A stretch of 40,851 nt of DNA from Flavobacteriales bacterium (GTDB taxonomy: Bacteria > Bacteroidota > Bacteroidia > UBA10329). Of the stretch, positions 1-7,941 are shown piece by piece. Position 1 is the first letter of the stretch. Every line of letters begins with the position of its first letter. The translations under genes and the position numbers were made by a program. The notes beneath the pieces were generated by a model, which had not been told where the DNA came from, ran no database searches, and worked only from the letters and a program-made list of their open reading frames with translations. The stretch lies in the NCBI GenBank assembly GCA_021739625.1, contig JAIPBJ010000016.1, positions 1 to 40,851 of the forward strand, written 5' to 3'.

Positions 1-194
1 ATGTCGGCCTGAGGGATGGTGATCACGTTGTCGCCCACCGTCCTGATGGTCAGGTGGCTGCCAATGATGTACTCCTGTAGAATGCCGCTGACCACATCGT
101 CATTGGTAAGGAACACCTTGGCGCGGGTCTCCTGCTGGGCAGATGACTGGAGGGCAAAGAGACAGAGAAGGAGGGAAAGCAGTAGGTGGTGCAT
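1..194 (-). CDS. Secreted protein of unknown function, N-terminal part only
   Basis: The reading frame starts at an ATG (complement of 192-194) and runs off the left edge of the window, so only about 64 residues are visible. The first 20 or so residues form a clear Sec signal peptide: a Leu-rich core ending in SSAQ, just before QETRAKVF. The mature part contains VVSGILQEYIIGSHLTIRTV and then VITIPQAD. From memory this resembles a short beta-rich motif of Bacteroidota envelope proteins of the form G-x-I-x-G-x-I-x-E followed by L-T-I-x-T. No function is assigned. It is the last visible gene after the LRR gene and the 34-codon remnant, all on the minus strand, but whether it shares their transcript is not clear. 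Confidence 0.6.
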   Translation of the reverse strand, partial: MHHLLLSLLLCLFALQSSAQQETRAKVFLTNDDVVSGILQEYIIGSHLTIRTVGDNVITIPQAD

Positions 195-214
195 GGCGGT
201 CGGGTTAAGGTGAT

Positions 215-319
215 TCAGTTTTGTTGTGCCCCCGTGGCGTTGATGTCCACATGCCAGCGGGCGGCCTCTGACGAAAGGGCAATGAGGGTAAAAGAAAGGA
301 GGAAAGGGACTGTTCTCAT
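215..319 (-). pseudogene. 34-codon remnant of a secreted surface protein (signal peptide plus first mature residues)
   Basis: A short frame begins with ATG at 319 and ends at a TGA 34 codons later. It encodes a good signal peptide (MRTVPFLLSFTLIALSSEA) followed by ARWHVDINATGAQQN. The piece RWHVDINATGA resembles the start of the mature part of large Bacteroidota surface proteins with right-handed beta-helix domains, where it is normally followed by NGTSWA-type sequence. Here the stop comes exactly where that would begin. The simplest reading is a truncated or deleted gene whose export signal survives. A real tiny secreted peptide is possible but less likely. The family comparison is from memory. 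Confidence 0.4.
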
Positions 320-373
320 GGTAATGCGTTTATGATATTGCTGGACAATGTTTCATTGAGGCTTGAAGTCAGT

Positions 374-1369
374 TCAATCATGCCACAAATATTTGAGGTT
401 CGGCATCTGGTCGGCTATGCGGTGGGCTTCTTCTGCGGTCACATTCGTACCCACGAGGTACAATAATTGCAGTTTGCGCAGATTGATGAGTTCATCAGGC
501 AGTTTCTCAATCGGATATAAATGAAGACTCAGGGCTTCAAGGTCTTTCATGTCAAGAATCCCCTTGGGAAACTCCTTCACACCCACTTTGCCTGCCAATC
601 CTTCAATCCACAGATACTTGATGTGCTCCAACCCCCGAAGCTCATTGGGGATATCCACATTGCAATCGTAAATCCTCAACCAGATCAGGTCCTGAAACAC
701 AGACAGGTCGCCCTCTATCAGGACGGTCGGCTCTTCATCGTCAGGGCCACCGGTGCCTGCAATGTCAAGTTCCCTCAAGTTGGAGTGCTTGGACAGAAGC
801 CCTGGGAACCTCATCGCTCCTCTCAGGTGCAGTACCACTCTCTCTATCTCCTGATGGTGTGCATACGGGTAAAGCAATGGGTCCTCAACGAAAGGATAGA
901 AATGCAGTTCATGGATCCGCACTTGTTTCGGCTGGCTGGGGGAGGCACATATCGTTCTATGTGGGGTTCCCTTCTTGGAATACGGGAATCTTCTCTTCTC
1001 GGGATACACATCGGCTGGAAGAAAACTGAAGGCACTGGAGTACAGCCTGAAAGTTTCGTGTTTTCGGGGCCTTGTGCGATTGGTTTGGATAATGTTCTGG
1101 GCCGCTGTTTTTACGAAAATCGTATCCATGCACTGGTATAATATCTTAATTCTTTTACGGTATAAGGCCGTTGCGAAGTACTTGTCAATGAGCCATGATG
1201 CTGGCCTTCCCTTGCGTGTCCGTTTATATTTCGCATCGTTAAGTGTGCCCTCATGCCAAGCACCGTGACAGGATAACCTCATGGCCTCCTGAGCATGACA
1301 ATTTACGGCATCAAGAAAAAAAAATCCGATGACCAATGCGAAGGGTAGATATGTCCGGAAAGCCCTCAT
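374..1369 (-). CDS. Exported leucine-rich-repeat protein
   Basis: A 331-residue product is read from the ATG at 1369. A TTG six bases upstream would overlap the stop of the preceding gene, but the ATG gives a cleaner signal peptide: MRAFRTYLPFALVIGFFFLD, ending near CHAQ. The middle (about 30-170) is charged and shows no domain I recognise. From about 180 to the end there are degenerate leucine-rich repeats: SNLRELDIAG, QDLIWLRIYD, EHIKYLWIEG, KDLEALSLHL, RKLQLLYLVG and PNLKYLWHD. Such repeats normally bind proteins, so a periplasmic or surface binding role is inferred. The ATG lies 2 nt past the protease stop codon, so the two genes are very likely co-transcribed and translationally coupled. 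Confidence 0.8.
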   Translation of the reverse strand: MRAFRTYLPFALVIGFFFLDAVNCHAQEAMRLSCHGAWHEGTLNDAKYKRTRKGRPASWLIDKYFATALYRKRIKILYQCMDTIFVKTAAQNIIQTNRTRPRKHETFRLYSSAFSFLPADVYPEKRRFPYSKKGTPHRTICASPSQPKQVRIHELHFYPFVEDPLLYPYAHHQEIERVVLHLRGAMRFPGLLSKHSNLRELDIAGTGGPDDEEPTVLIEGDLSVFQDLIWLRIYDCNVDIPNELRGLEHIKYLWIEGLAGKVGVKEFPKGILDMKDLEALSLHLYPIEKLPDELINLRKLQLLYLVGTNVTAEEAHRIADQMPNLKYLWHD

Positions 1370-1371
1370 GA

Positions 1372-3213
1372 TCAATACATCAAAAGCGCGTTAGAGTGTA
1401 CGCTGTTCTCATTGTCTCGCATGATCTTCGCGAGATTGCCTGTGCCGGGCTCACTGAACGAGATGACCGTAAAGAACTTCCCCGACCTCAAGGTAGGATT
1501 TACAAAAGTCCGTTGTGCCGTCTTCGTCACCAGATTGGAATCGGAGTTCTTGGTTTTACCGGCTCTGGTAAACCGATCCGATAGATTATTGGGGCCGTCA
1601 TAGAGGTTGTCCCCTCTCACTACATGACAAAACACATGGCGGTTCTCTGATGTGGGCACATCAGTGGTGGCGAAGCTCAACGAACCATCCCCGTTGTGAA
1701 GGAACAGCCCGATGCCGGGAGTGGGGTTCCTGTTTTCAAAGTTAGCCATTGCCTGGCCTCCCAAGTAAGTGAACTGATGAACAGGCAGCACCTCAATGCT
1801 CTGATCAAGTACGACCTCCAGCTGTGCGTTCGTCACGCAGTCGGTGTGCGGCACACTCATCAGGTTGTCCCTGAAATCATACTGCCTGTCATGGCTGCCG
1901 GGAAGAAGCATGGGCATGAAACCTCCCCAGCTGTCCGGATCGCTTGGGTCGCTTGGGCCACCATTGACATTCAAAATCTTCTCGTCTCTGTAAACCTGAT
2001 AATAATGGTATCTGTCCTGAAGACCCAACATGTGCCCGAACTCATGGGCAGGCATATTGCCGTGGGTGTCGAAAATTCCTGTTCTCGTGAAGTATCCCTG
2101 AAAATAGCCAAGACATGCGTAGCTGCGAACTGAGCGGTCGGCATGGGTGGGATCGGTATCAACGATCGGGAAAGTAACGGGGTCATCAACCGTGATGACG
2201 AGGTCATATTCATTCGGGTTTGCATTTTCGGGGATCGGCCCCTCAACATAGTCAATTGAAACAGTTAATCTGGTCTGTGTGCCGTCAGGGGCCACATAGG
2301 TCAGACCATCCCATATCTCGGTGATGTTATCGATGATACGGTCGGCCATGTTCTTCAACTGTTGCTCGGTCACGCCTGTGTACACCTCGTGGGGTATGAG
2401 GTAGAGGCAGAGCGCGAGGTTGTTGCGCATGGGCGGGGGCTGCGTCTGTTGCGTACCGTTGCCGTCTTTCATCGACATGGCAGCGGGCGGCTCCGGGCTC
2501 TCGATGCTGGCGGGGTAGTGCAGGCTTATACTACCGTCATCGGTGGCATGGGCCAGCAGATGATAGGGTGTGAGCCTGCCATTGGCATATCTGTAAACCA
2601 TGGCAGGAGCGGCCACGGGCCCCATCGCTCCGATGCCGCCCCCAATGGCCGATGACGGGCTGATGCGGTCTGTGAGTTCCTCCCGTTTGACGGGCAGCAT
2701 ACTGTAGCGGATGGCGTTGAGCACACCCTGCACCGTGATGCGCAGGAACAGCTCCCAGCCCTCCACGCGCACAGGCTCGCTGTCCTTGTCGGGGCGAACC
2801 TCCACGCGATAGGTGATGTCCCAGGCCAGCTGCCTCCGGTCGGAAGGACTCACATAGGGCACGCAGGTTTCCAACTTGAGCAGCTCTGTCTGGAACAGCC
2901 GTGGGAAGCTCTGCGCCCTGTGGGCAGGGCCGTTTGCCGCTCGGTCATTGAACCGCTGGAAGAGCATCCCGGCCACTTCCACGGCCTTGTCCATGTCGCC
3001 CGCATCTTCGGTGCGCCCGGGCGCGAGGCTGACCACAGGGTTCTCAAAACTCCAGTAGCCTGTCCGGGCACTCATGGAGAAACGGTAACCAGCACCCTCA
3101 TTGGTGCTTCCCCTCATACCGAACAGCCCCTTTATGAGGCTTTCGGCCCTCACCATGGTGGCCGGACTTTCGGTCTCGTATATGAGGATGCGAGGCATGA
3201 TTCCGTCAAGCAT
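1372..3213 (-). CDS. Metzincin-like zinc metalloprotease, cytoplasmic-looking N-terminus
   Basis: The 613-residue protein carries HEFGHMLGLQD at residues 390-400. This fits the extended zinc motif HExxHxxGxxD, with two His and an Asp as ligands and Glu391 as catalytic base. About 60 residues later DNLMSVP could supply the Met-turn of metzincins. The N-terminal 300 residues (MPRILIYETESPATM onward) have no signal peptide or membrane segment and no domain I recognise. The C-terminus is beta-rich with GIGLFLHNGDGSLSF. The first ATG (3213) overlaps the upstream stop by 8 nt; an ATG at 3198 is an alternative. The substrate is unknown; the operon partners (the 1002-aa protein or the LRR protein) are natural candidates for processing, by inference only. 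Confidence 0.82.
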   Translation of the reverse strand: MLDGIMPRILIYETESPATMVRAESLIKGLFGMRGSTNEGAGYRFSMSARTGYWSFENPVVSLAPGRTEDAGDMDKAVEVAGMLFQRFNDRAANGPAHRAQSFPRLFQTELLKLETCVPYVSPSDRRQLAWDITYRVEVRPDKDSEPVRVEGWELFLRITVQGVLNAIRYSMLPVKREELTDRISPSSAIGGGIGAMGPVAAPAMVYRYANGRLTPYHLLAHATDDGSISLHYPASIESPEPPAAMSMKDGNGTQQTQPPPMRNNLALCLYLIPHEVYTGVTEQQLKNMADRIIDNITEIWDGLTYVAPDGTQTRLTVSIDYVEGPIPENANPNEYDLVITVDDPVTFPIVDTDPTHADRSVRSYACLGYFQGYFTRTGIFDTHGNMPAHEFGHMLGLQDRYHYYQVYRDEKILNVNGGPSDPSDPDSWGGFMPMLLPGSHDRQYDFRDNLMSVPHTDCVTNAQLEVVLDQSIEVLPVHQFTYLGGQAMANFENRNPTPGIGLFLHNGDGSLSFATTDVPTSENRHVFCHVVRGDNLYDGPNNLSDRFTRAGKTKNSDSNLVTKTAQRTFVNPTLRSGKFFTVISFSEPGTGNLAKIMRDNENSVHSNALLMY

Positions 3214-6200
3214 TCAAATCCACCCCGTCCAGTTCACCGTCCTCAAACCTCTCCTCCGAATAGTCGGGCAGGTGCTGGTAAGGTGCATTGGGGCCTTCCA
3301 TGTCCGTTGGCAGCGTCACCAGCGAGGTAGGCATCTTGATGACCCACGGGTCGCCAACGGGCTGGGGCTCCAGTTCAAGCGCTTCCAGATTGCCAAGGTC
3401 GTCCATGATCCGGAGGGCACGGTCGCTGGTCAGCGGCACATCCTCGCCCGCCCACACATTGCCCGTATCAAGGAAATGGAGCATGGAGGCGGTCATGGCC
3501 GGGGTGACCGGCACCAGCACCTTCGCCATGCCTGCCCGCAGGAAGTGGGTGAAGTCCGGATCGGCCTGTTCGCCCAGCATCTTCATCTTGTCCACCCAGC
3601 CCGGTTTGCGGCCATAGAAATAGGGGTAGAGTTCATAAGTCAGGTTGTCCCACTCCACGGCCTTCTCGAAGAAGGAGGCGTAGCGGCCCTCCTCCTCTGC
3701 CTTCGCGAAGAGGAATTGCGGATAGCCGAAGGGGTTGTGATTGTTGCGCATGGCGCTGAACGCCTCGAACCGCTGCCCGGTGATGGCCTCCAGCGCGGAA
3801 CGCTTCAGTTCCTCGCGCATGATCGCCTGATTGATGCCGGGGTTGTTGCCACTGATGTCCACCCCAGAGTTGATGGCCGCAGCGGTCACCTTGTTCTCAT
3901 AGTCTGAGAGTTTGGCACGGTATCCCTGCACGATGGAGTTGTAGGTCTTGATGCGCCATTCGTCATAGAGAATCTGGGAGCGTATGCAACGAACCTCCAC
4001 AGTGACCATCGCTGAAATGTTGCGGGTCTTCATAAAAACGAAAGGGACAGTCTCCGTCTCATTGTCCAGTCCGTACCACCATCCGGGACTTCCTATCCAA
4101 TGGTTACCCACCCTCGCTTGAAGGCTACCCCCATCGGTTCCCTGAAGTTTCACGCAGGCATCATGCGCCAGATAGCCTTTGGGCACTGCCAAGGAATTCT
4201 CCACCGTGGTGAGGTGATAGACTCCACTGGCGACATCCGCACCGAGGCTATCTTCCCCGAATGCCTTGTTGACCCATGTGTACTGAGGAGGAGGTGGCGT
4301 TAGGTCAGCGACATCATAGAGTGCCCCGAAACCACCATAATTCCCTTCGTTGATACTTTCAAAGGTCTGTATTCCTGCATTCTCCAACGTCATTGGCGGT
4401 TCGAACTCACCCTTCTGTGCCTGAGACATGCTGTAGAGATAGAAGGCGGCCGGTTCGGGGATGTGCAACTCCATCATCATCCGCTTGCCGTAGTTCAGCA
4501 GACGGGTAAGGTAGAGTTTGTCCACCCAGGTATAGACCCCGGATATGTTGCCGTTGCCTGTCGGCACATTTGTGAAACCATGACTGTTCTTCTCCACCAC
4601 CTCCTCTATGCGGATGGAGGTACGTTCTACCCGTACACGCTCTGTGACGCGGTTGAGGGCCCTGCTGGTGACCTCCTGCGCATAGGAGGATGCGGACTGC
4701 GTGGAATTGGTCTGAGAGTTGGATGTTCCATAGCCGAAGGTGGCCCCCACGGTGACGACACCGCCATAGCTTGCCGTGAGCGATGCGCCCACCTGCATCT
4801 GGCTCTGTTGTGATATGACGCTGCTGCTGGCCTGTTCAAGGCTGAAGCGGTCGGTGGTCTGCAGGTCGCGCTCTTCGAAGGTGGTCCGCTCGGTCTCGGT
4901 GGTGGAGCGTTCTTCCAGTCTGCGGGTGTGGGTGTGTTCGCGATTGCGGGTCTCACCCTCCAACACGTTCTCTATATGGGCCACCTCACCGGGCTGGTAG
5001 CGTATGAGCTGCCGTCTGGTGAGGAGGAGGTCGCCTACATACAGGCTCTGGACATTGCCTTTGGTGCGTGGCATGGGGCCTCCGTTATACGAACCGCAGG
5101 GATCCTTTTCCATGGTGGCATTGCAGACGATGTTGTCCAAAAAGAACACGGCACCATTCAGCAGTACGGCTTCCTGCTGCCCTCTGCGATATTCTTTGTT
5201 CCATCGCTTGGAGAGCACATGTCCAAGCTTCTTGGACGCAGCGGGCACATCGAGGTCGGTGAGCTGTATGGCCTGCTCGGTCAGCAGGTTGCGGGTATCG
5301 GCCTTCAGTTGCTGCACGAATGCCTCGCGCAGTTTCCACGGTACCTTGACGGTAGAGGAGGGTGATGAGCGCTTGAGCGCGGGACGCTCTTCCAGTCCGC
5401 TGGTGATGGCCGGCTCCTGACGCTGCTGCTCCTCCCGCAACGCTGCATACTGTTGTTCCATCACCTCATCCATGTCTGCAATCGCATCCTGCACCCGGTC
5501 TGAGAATGCGAACAGGTCTGTGTTGTCGGGTCGTGTCGGCACCGGGGCAGGGTCGGACACATCAGGCACAGCCACCTCTGGCACGGGGAATACCGTTGTG
5601 GGCAGCACCGTGCGCATCGCCCTCCAGTTCACATGGTCGCGAAGTAGATCGGTGGACGGGGCCACACTGTTCAACACTTCCAATACACGAACCATCCTCA
5701 CGACCTTGACAAGGTCTTCGCGCAGGCTTATGTCGGAGGGGGCGATAAGCTGAGCAAACAGGTTGTCCCATAGCCGCAGGTGGGCTTCGGGATGGTCTGC
5801 ATCGATCACAATGTCACTGATGCTCTGACCGAGGGCATCCTCAATGGCAGTTACCGCTTCGTCCACCGTGGTGGCAGGGGCAGGTGTGTTCAGATAGGCG
5901 TGTACATGGTCGAATCCACCGAACGCGGCATAGAGTGCTGCACGGTCGGGTATGAAATGGGGCGTGACCCGGAAATCCTGAGCGAGTTGCACGGCCTCTG
6001 GTCTCATGCCACCTGCACCGATGGAATCCCTAAGCTGGGAATAAAGCAATAGGCCGTTGGCGGCCTCCATAGCGGCAATGGCAGCGGAACCGACACCGGA
6101 ATGCACATGACCATAGTCAATCACATTGTTGCCCGATTCCACGGTTTCGGGAAGATTTGGCGGGCGGACAGAGACAAAGCGGAAAACTTCGGTGATGTGG

Positions 6201-6214
6201 TTCTTGGTCTTCAT
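3206..6214 (-). CDS. Large uncharacterised protein with a Gly/Ser/Thr-rich core between charged helical arms
   Basis: This 1002-residue protein has no signal peptide and heads the minus-strand operon. Residues 1-330 look mostly alpha-helical. Around 390-418 it has LYVGDLLLTRRQL and GEVAHIENV. A highly charged Glu/Arg/Thr-rich stretch (about 420-470) follows, then a Gly/Ser/Thr/Val segment of alternating character (about 473-500, GASLTASYGGVVTVGATFGY). A second charged stretch comes next (about 510-545, EVTSRALNRVTERVRVE), then VYTWVDKLY (about 558-566) and MMELHIPEPAAFYLYS (about 580-595). The last 300 residues are mixed. The symmetry of charged arm, glycine-rich amphipathic core and charged arm is unusual. 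From memory, similar large proteins of unknown function with the VYxWVDK and PEPAAFY signatures exist in diverse bacteria. I assign no function; a membrane-inserting hairpin is one hypothesis. Confidence 0.72.
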   Translation of the reverse strand: MKTKNHITEVFRFVSVRPPNLPETVESGNNVIDYGHVHSGVGSAAIAAMEAANGLLLYSQLRDSIGAGGMRPEAVQLAQDFRVTPHFIPDRAALYAAFGGFDHVHAYLNTPAPATTVDEAVTAIEDALGQSISDIVIDADHPEAHLRLWDNLFAQLIAPSDISLREDLVKVVRMVRVLEVLNSVAPSTDLLRDHVNWRAMRTVLPTTVFPVPEVAVPDVSDPAPVPTRPDNTDLFAFSDRVQDAIADMDEVMEQQYAALREEQQRQEPAITSGLEERPALKRSSPSSTVKVPWKLREAFVQQLKADTRNLLTEQAIQLTDLDVPAASKKLGHVLSKRWNKEYRRGQQEAVLLNGAVFFLDNIVCNATMEKDPCGSYNGGPMPRTKGNVQSLYVGDLLLTRRQLIRYQPGEVAHIENVLEGETRNREHTHTRRLEERSTTETERTTFEERDLQTTDRFSLEQASSSVISQQSQMQVGASLTASYGGVVTVGATFGYGTSNSQTNSTQSASSYAQEVTSRALNRVTERVRVERTSIRIEEVVEKNSHGFTNVPTGNGNISGVYTWVDKLYLTRLLNYGKRMMMELHIPEPAAFYLYSMSQAQKGEFEPPMTLENAGIQTFESINEGNYGGFGALYDVADLTPPPPQYTWVNKAFGEDSLGADVASGVYHLTTVENSLAVPKGYLAHDACVKLQGTDGGSLQARVGNHWIGSPGWWYGLDNETETVPFVFMKTRNISAMVTVEVRCIRSQILYDEWRIKTYNSIVQGYRAKLSDYENKVTAAAINSGVDISGNNPGINQAIMREELKRSALEAITGQRFEAFSAMRNNHNPFGYPQFLFAKAEEEGRYASFFEKAVEWDNLTYELYPYFYGRKPGWVDKMKMLGEQADPDFTHFLRAGMAKVLVPVTPAMTASMLHFLDTGNVWAGEDVPLTSDRALRIMDDLGNLEALELEPQPVGDPWVIKMPTSLVTLPTDMEGPNAPYQHLPDYSEERFEDGELDGVDLNA

Positions 6215-6460
6215 AGCTCTTGGGATGGGTTATCGGTCTTGAAGTATGGGGAACATTCTCGTTTCACGGGGCGACATGGATGAGATATGACAAGTGTAGA
6301 AATAAATTCGGAGATATGTCCAAAAAAAAACGTAGTGCTTCAATTGCTCCGTCAAACTCTGTTCAGGCAAGATGGCTTCACAGACAGAGACTTCGGTTCT
6401 GTTCAAATAGGCCGGTTGCGTTGAGTCGTGCGGAGCAGGCTCAGGGATGGGGGCGAGAGG

Positions 6461-6519
6461 TTATTGCAAAGGCAATAAGCTCCCTTCGGTCGGTTGCTTC
6501 GCTCCGCTCGCAATGACGC
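6461..6519. repeat. Intergenic repeat-like element with hairpin
   Basis: This lies in the 433-bp gap between the divergent 1002-aa and 339-aa genes. It starts with a perfect 7-bp stem and 4-nt loop (TTATTGC-AAAG-GCAATAA, 6461-6478). It continues into a stretch whose minus strand reads GTCATTGCGAGCGGAGCGAA followed by GCAACCG. From memory, GTCATTGCGAG...GAAGCAA is a common dispersed intergenic repeat in many bacterial genomes. Only one copy is visible here, so the assignment rests on recognition. The rest of the gap (6215-6460 and 6520-6595) holds no gene I can support. Confidence 0.5.
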
Positions 6520-6595
6520 GGGGGGAAGTGTGAACAGATGTTAAAAGGCGAAATTTTTTTCATGGAGTTGAAATATATTGGGCAGAGATGCGTTA

Positions 6596-6632
6596 ATGGT
6601 TCAGACAGTGCGCAGCACGAGTGTTGAACCAT
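6596..6632 (+). promoter_or_regulatory. Nested inverted repeat just upstream of the 339-aa gene
   Basis: ATGGTTCA (6596-6603) pairs perfectly with TGAACCAT (6625-6632), and the loop contains a second short stem, GTGC-GCA-GCAC. The element ends 15 nt before the ATG of the 339-aa gene, so it would lie in the leader RNA or over the promoter. An ATG at 6638 opens a 12-codon frame that overlaps the start of the 339-aa gene out of phase. There is no T-run after the stem, so it is not an intrinsic terminator. An operator or leader hairpin is possible. Confidence 0.35.
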
Positions 6633-6647
6633 AAAAAATGACAGGCC

Positions 6648-7667
6648 ATGAATACGCGACCCACCGCAGAGTATAACTGCACGACCGCCCAGCTGTATGT
6701 GATCGCCCGCACGTGCTGGAACAGCCATAGGGATAACCAGCAGTCGTTCGAGGACTTCAACACGACCTACACGGCCCAGAACACACAGGATGCGCTGGCG
6801 GAGATTGACGCAGCGGCCGCGCTGCCGATGTTCCAATCGCGGAACGAGGCGACCGAGAGCACATACGTAGGGATGCAGGCAGCGGCCCGACTGGGCCTGA
6901 AGCAATGGAAGTATCTGCGCAACTACATCAGAGCATCATATATAAAGGACCTGAGGAAGGCGAAGTGGGAGAGTGCGGGCCGTGACCGCTATGATAAGGC
7001 CACGAACAACAACTGGGGCGAGCTGCTGCTGATGTTGGACGCGGGGAAGAGTTTCATTGCGAGTAACGGTGTGGAGCTTGCGGCAGGGGGGATGCCTGCG
7101 AATTTCCCTCAGCAGTATAACGATGCTCGGAACACATTCATTCTGCTCCACACAGATTTCCTGGACTTTGGACAGGACGAGCTGGAGGGGACGGATGCGA
7201 AGACGTTGGCGAACAACGCGGTGTACCGTAGGATGATGGACATGAACGAGGACGGGCAGCTGGTGTTCGATGAGGAGCCTGCGAAGGCCCAACGGTTCGT
7301 GTTTCAGAGTGTGAAGGACATGATCACCCATCAGGGAGGCGGAGGGGAGCAGCCGCTGCCCGGGACGGAACTGAAGGTGACGGGTGTGATGTCTGAAGCG
7401 CTGACGGGGTCACCGCTGCCGAACCGGGCCGTGAACCTGACGCTGATGCTGCCCGATGGGCCCTTGCAAAGGCAGGTGATGACGAGTGCGCTGGGAGTTT
7501 ACCTGCTGGAGGAGAAGGAACTGCCTGCAAACACGTCCTTCGATCTTGTGACCAAGGTGAACGAGCCGGGCTTCATGCCCTATAGCAGCACCATGGGTGT
7601 GACGAGCGGAGCGAGCTACAGCGAAGACATTGAGTTGACGCCTGAGGCGCCCCCACCAGGGGCGTGA
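6648..7667 (+). CDS. Uncharacterised protein with C-terminal carboxypeptidase-regulatory-like domain
   Basis: The 339-residue product has no signal peptide. Residues 1-230 look alpha-helical (AAARLGLKQWKYLRNYIR, MTHQ-type helices, FVFQSVKDMI). After a Gly-rich linker (HQGGGGEQPLPG, about 228) there is a beta-sandwich-like tail: LKVTGVMSEALTGSPLPNRA, then GPLQRQVMTSALGVYLLEE and ending YSEDIELTPEAP. That tail has the V-x-D/E-x-x-T-x-x-P-L-x-x-A layout of carboxypeptidase regulatory-like / SdrD-B-like domains that Bacteroidota attach to many proteins. The gene is divergent from the 1002-aa/protease/LRR operon with 433 bp between, so a shared control region and role are possible. Low-complexity PPPGA closes the protein. 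Function unknown. Confidence 0.7.
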   Translation: MNTRPTAEYNCTTAQLYVIARTCWNSHRDNQQSFEDFNTTYTAQNTQDALAEIDAAAALPMFQSRNEATESTYVGMQAAARLGLKQWKYLRNYIRASYIKDLRKAKWESAGRDRYDKATNNNWGELLLMLDAGKSFIASNGVELAAGGMPANFPQQYNDARNTFILLHTDFLDFGQDELEGTDAKTLANNAVYRRMMDMNEDGQLVFDEEPAKAQRFVFQSVKDMITHQGGGGEQPLPGTELKVTGVMSEALTGSPLPNRAVNLTLMLPDGPLQRQVMTSALGVYLLEEKELPANTSFDLVTKVNEPGFMPYSSTMGVTSGASYSEDIELTPEAPPPGA

Positions 7668-7717
7668 TGCGCTGTTTTGACCTCTCCCCCGACCCCTTCG
7701 ACCGTGCTCAAGGCAGG

Positions 7718-7738
7718 CTCCTCTCCTGAGGAGAGGGG
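7718..7738 (+). terminator. Stable hairpin downstream of the 339-aa gene, possible terminator
   Basis: CCTCTCC-TGA-GGAGAGG (7720-7736) is a perfect 7-bp stem with a 3-nt loop, extended by one wobble and one G-C pair. It lies about 50 nt after the stop of the 339-aa gene. Only TTTG follows after a few bases, so as an intrinsic terminator it is weak. The CT/GA-rich context (CCTCTCCCCCGACCCC just upstream) also looks like a dispersed intergenic repeat. The rest of 7668-7941 shows no gene. Confidence 0.35.
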
Positions 7739-7941
7739 AGTTTGGGAACCTCGGACGTATGTGGGAATCCTAAGGCTCATTGGGAAGTAACAATTGCGAA
7801 TTCAGGCAGTGCTGTGCATGAGGCCCGGCCTTGGGATGTTGACCTACATGGGAACCTGACTGTCCATTCTTAGCATCCGCCCCTTGTTGCAATCACGTAG
7901 TTTCGCGGCCTCCAAAATTCCGCCATCAGCGGACACAGCGC

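Noticed and set aside
374-7667. Contractile injection system or phage tail cluster around the 1002-aa gene
   Set aside because: No sheath, tube, baseplate, spike or AAA-ATPase gene is present; only the protease and unknown proteins are there.
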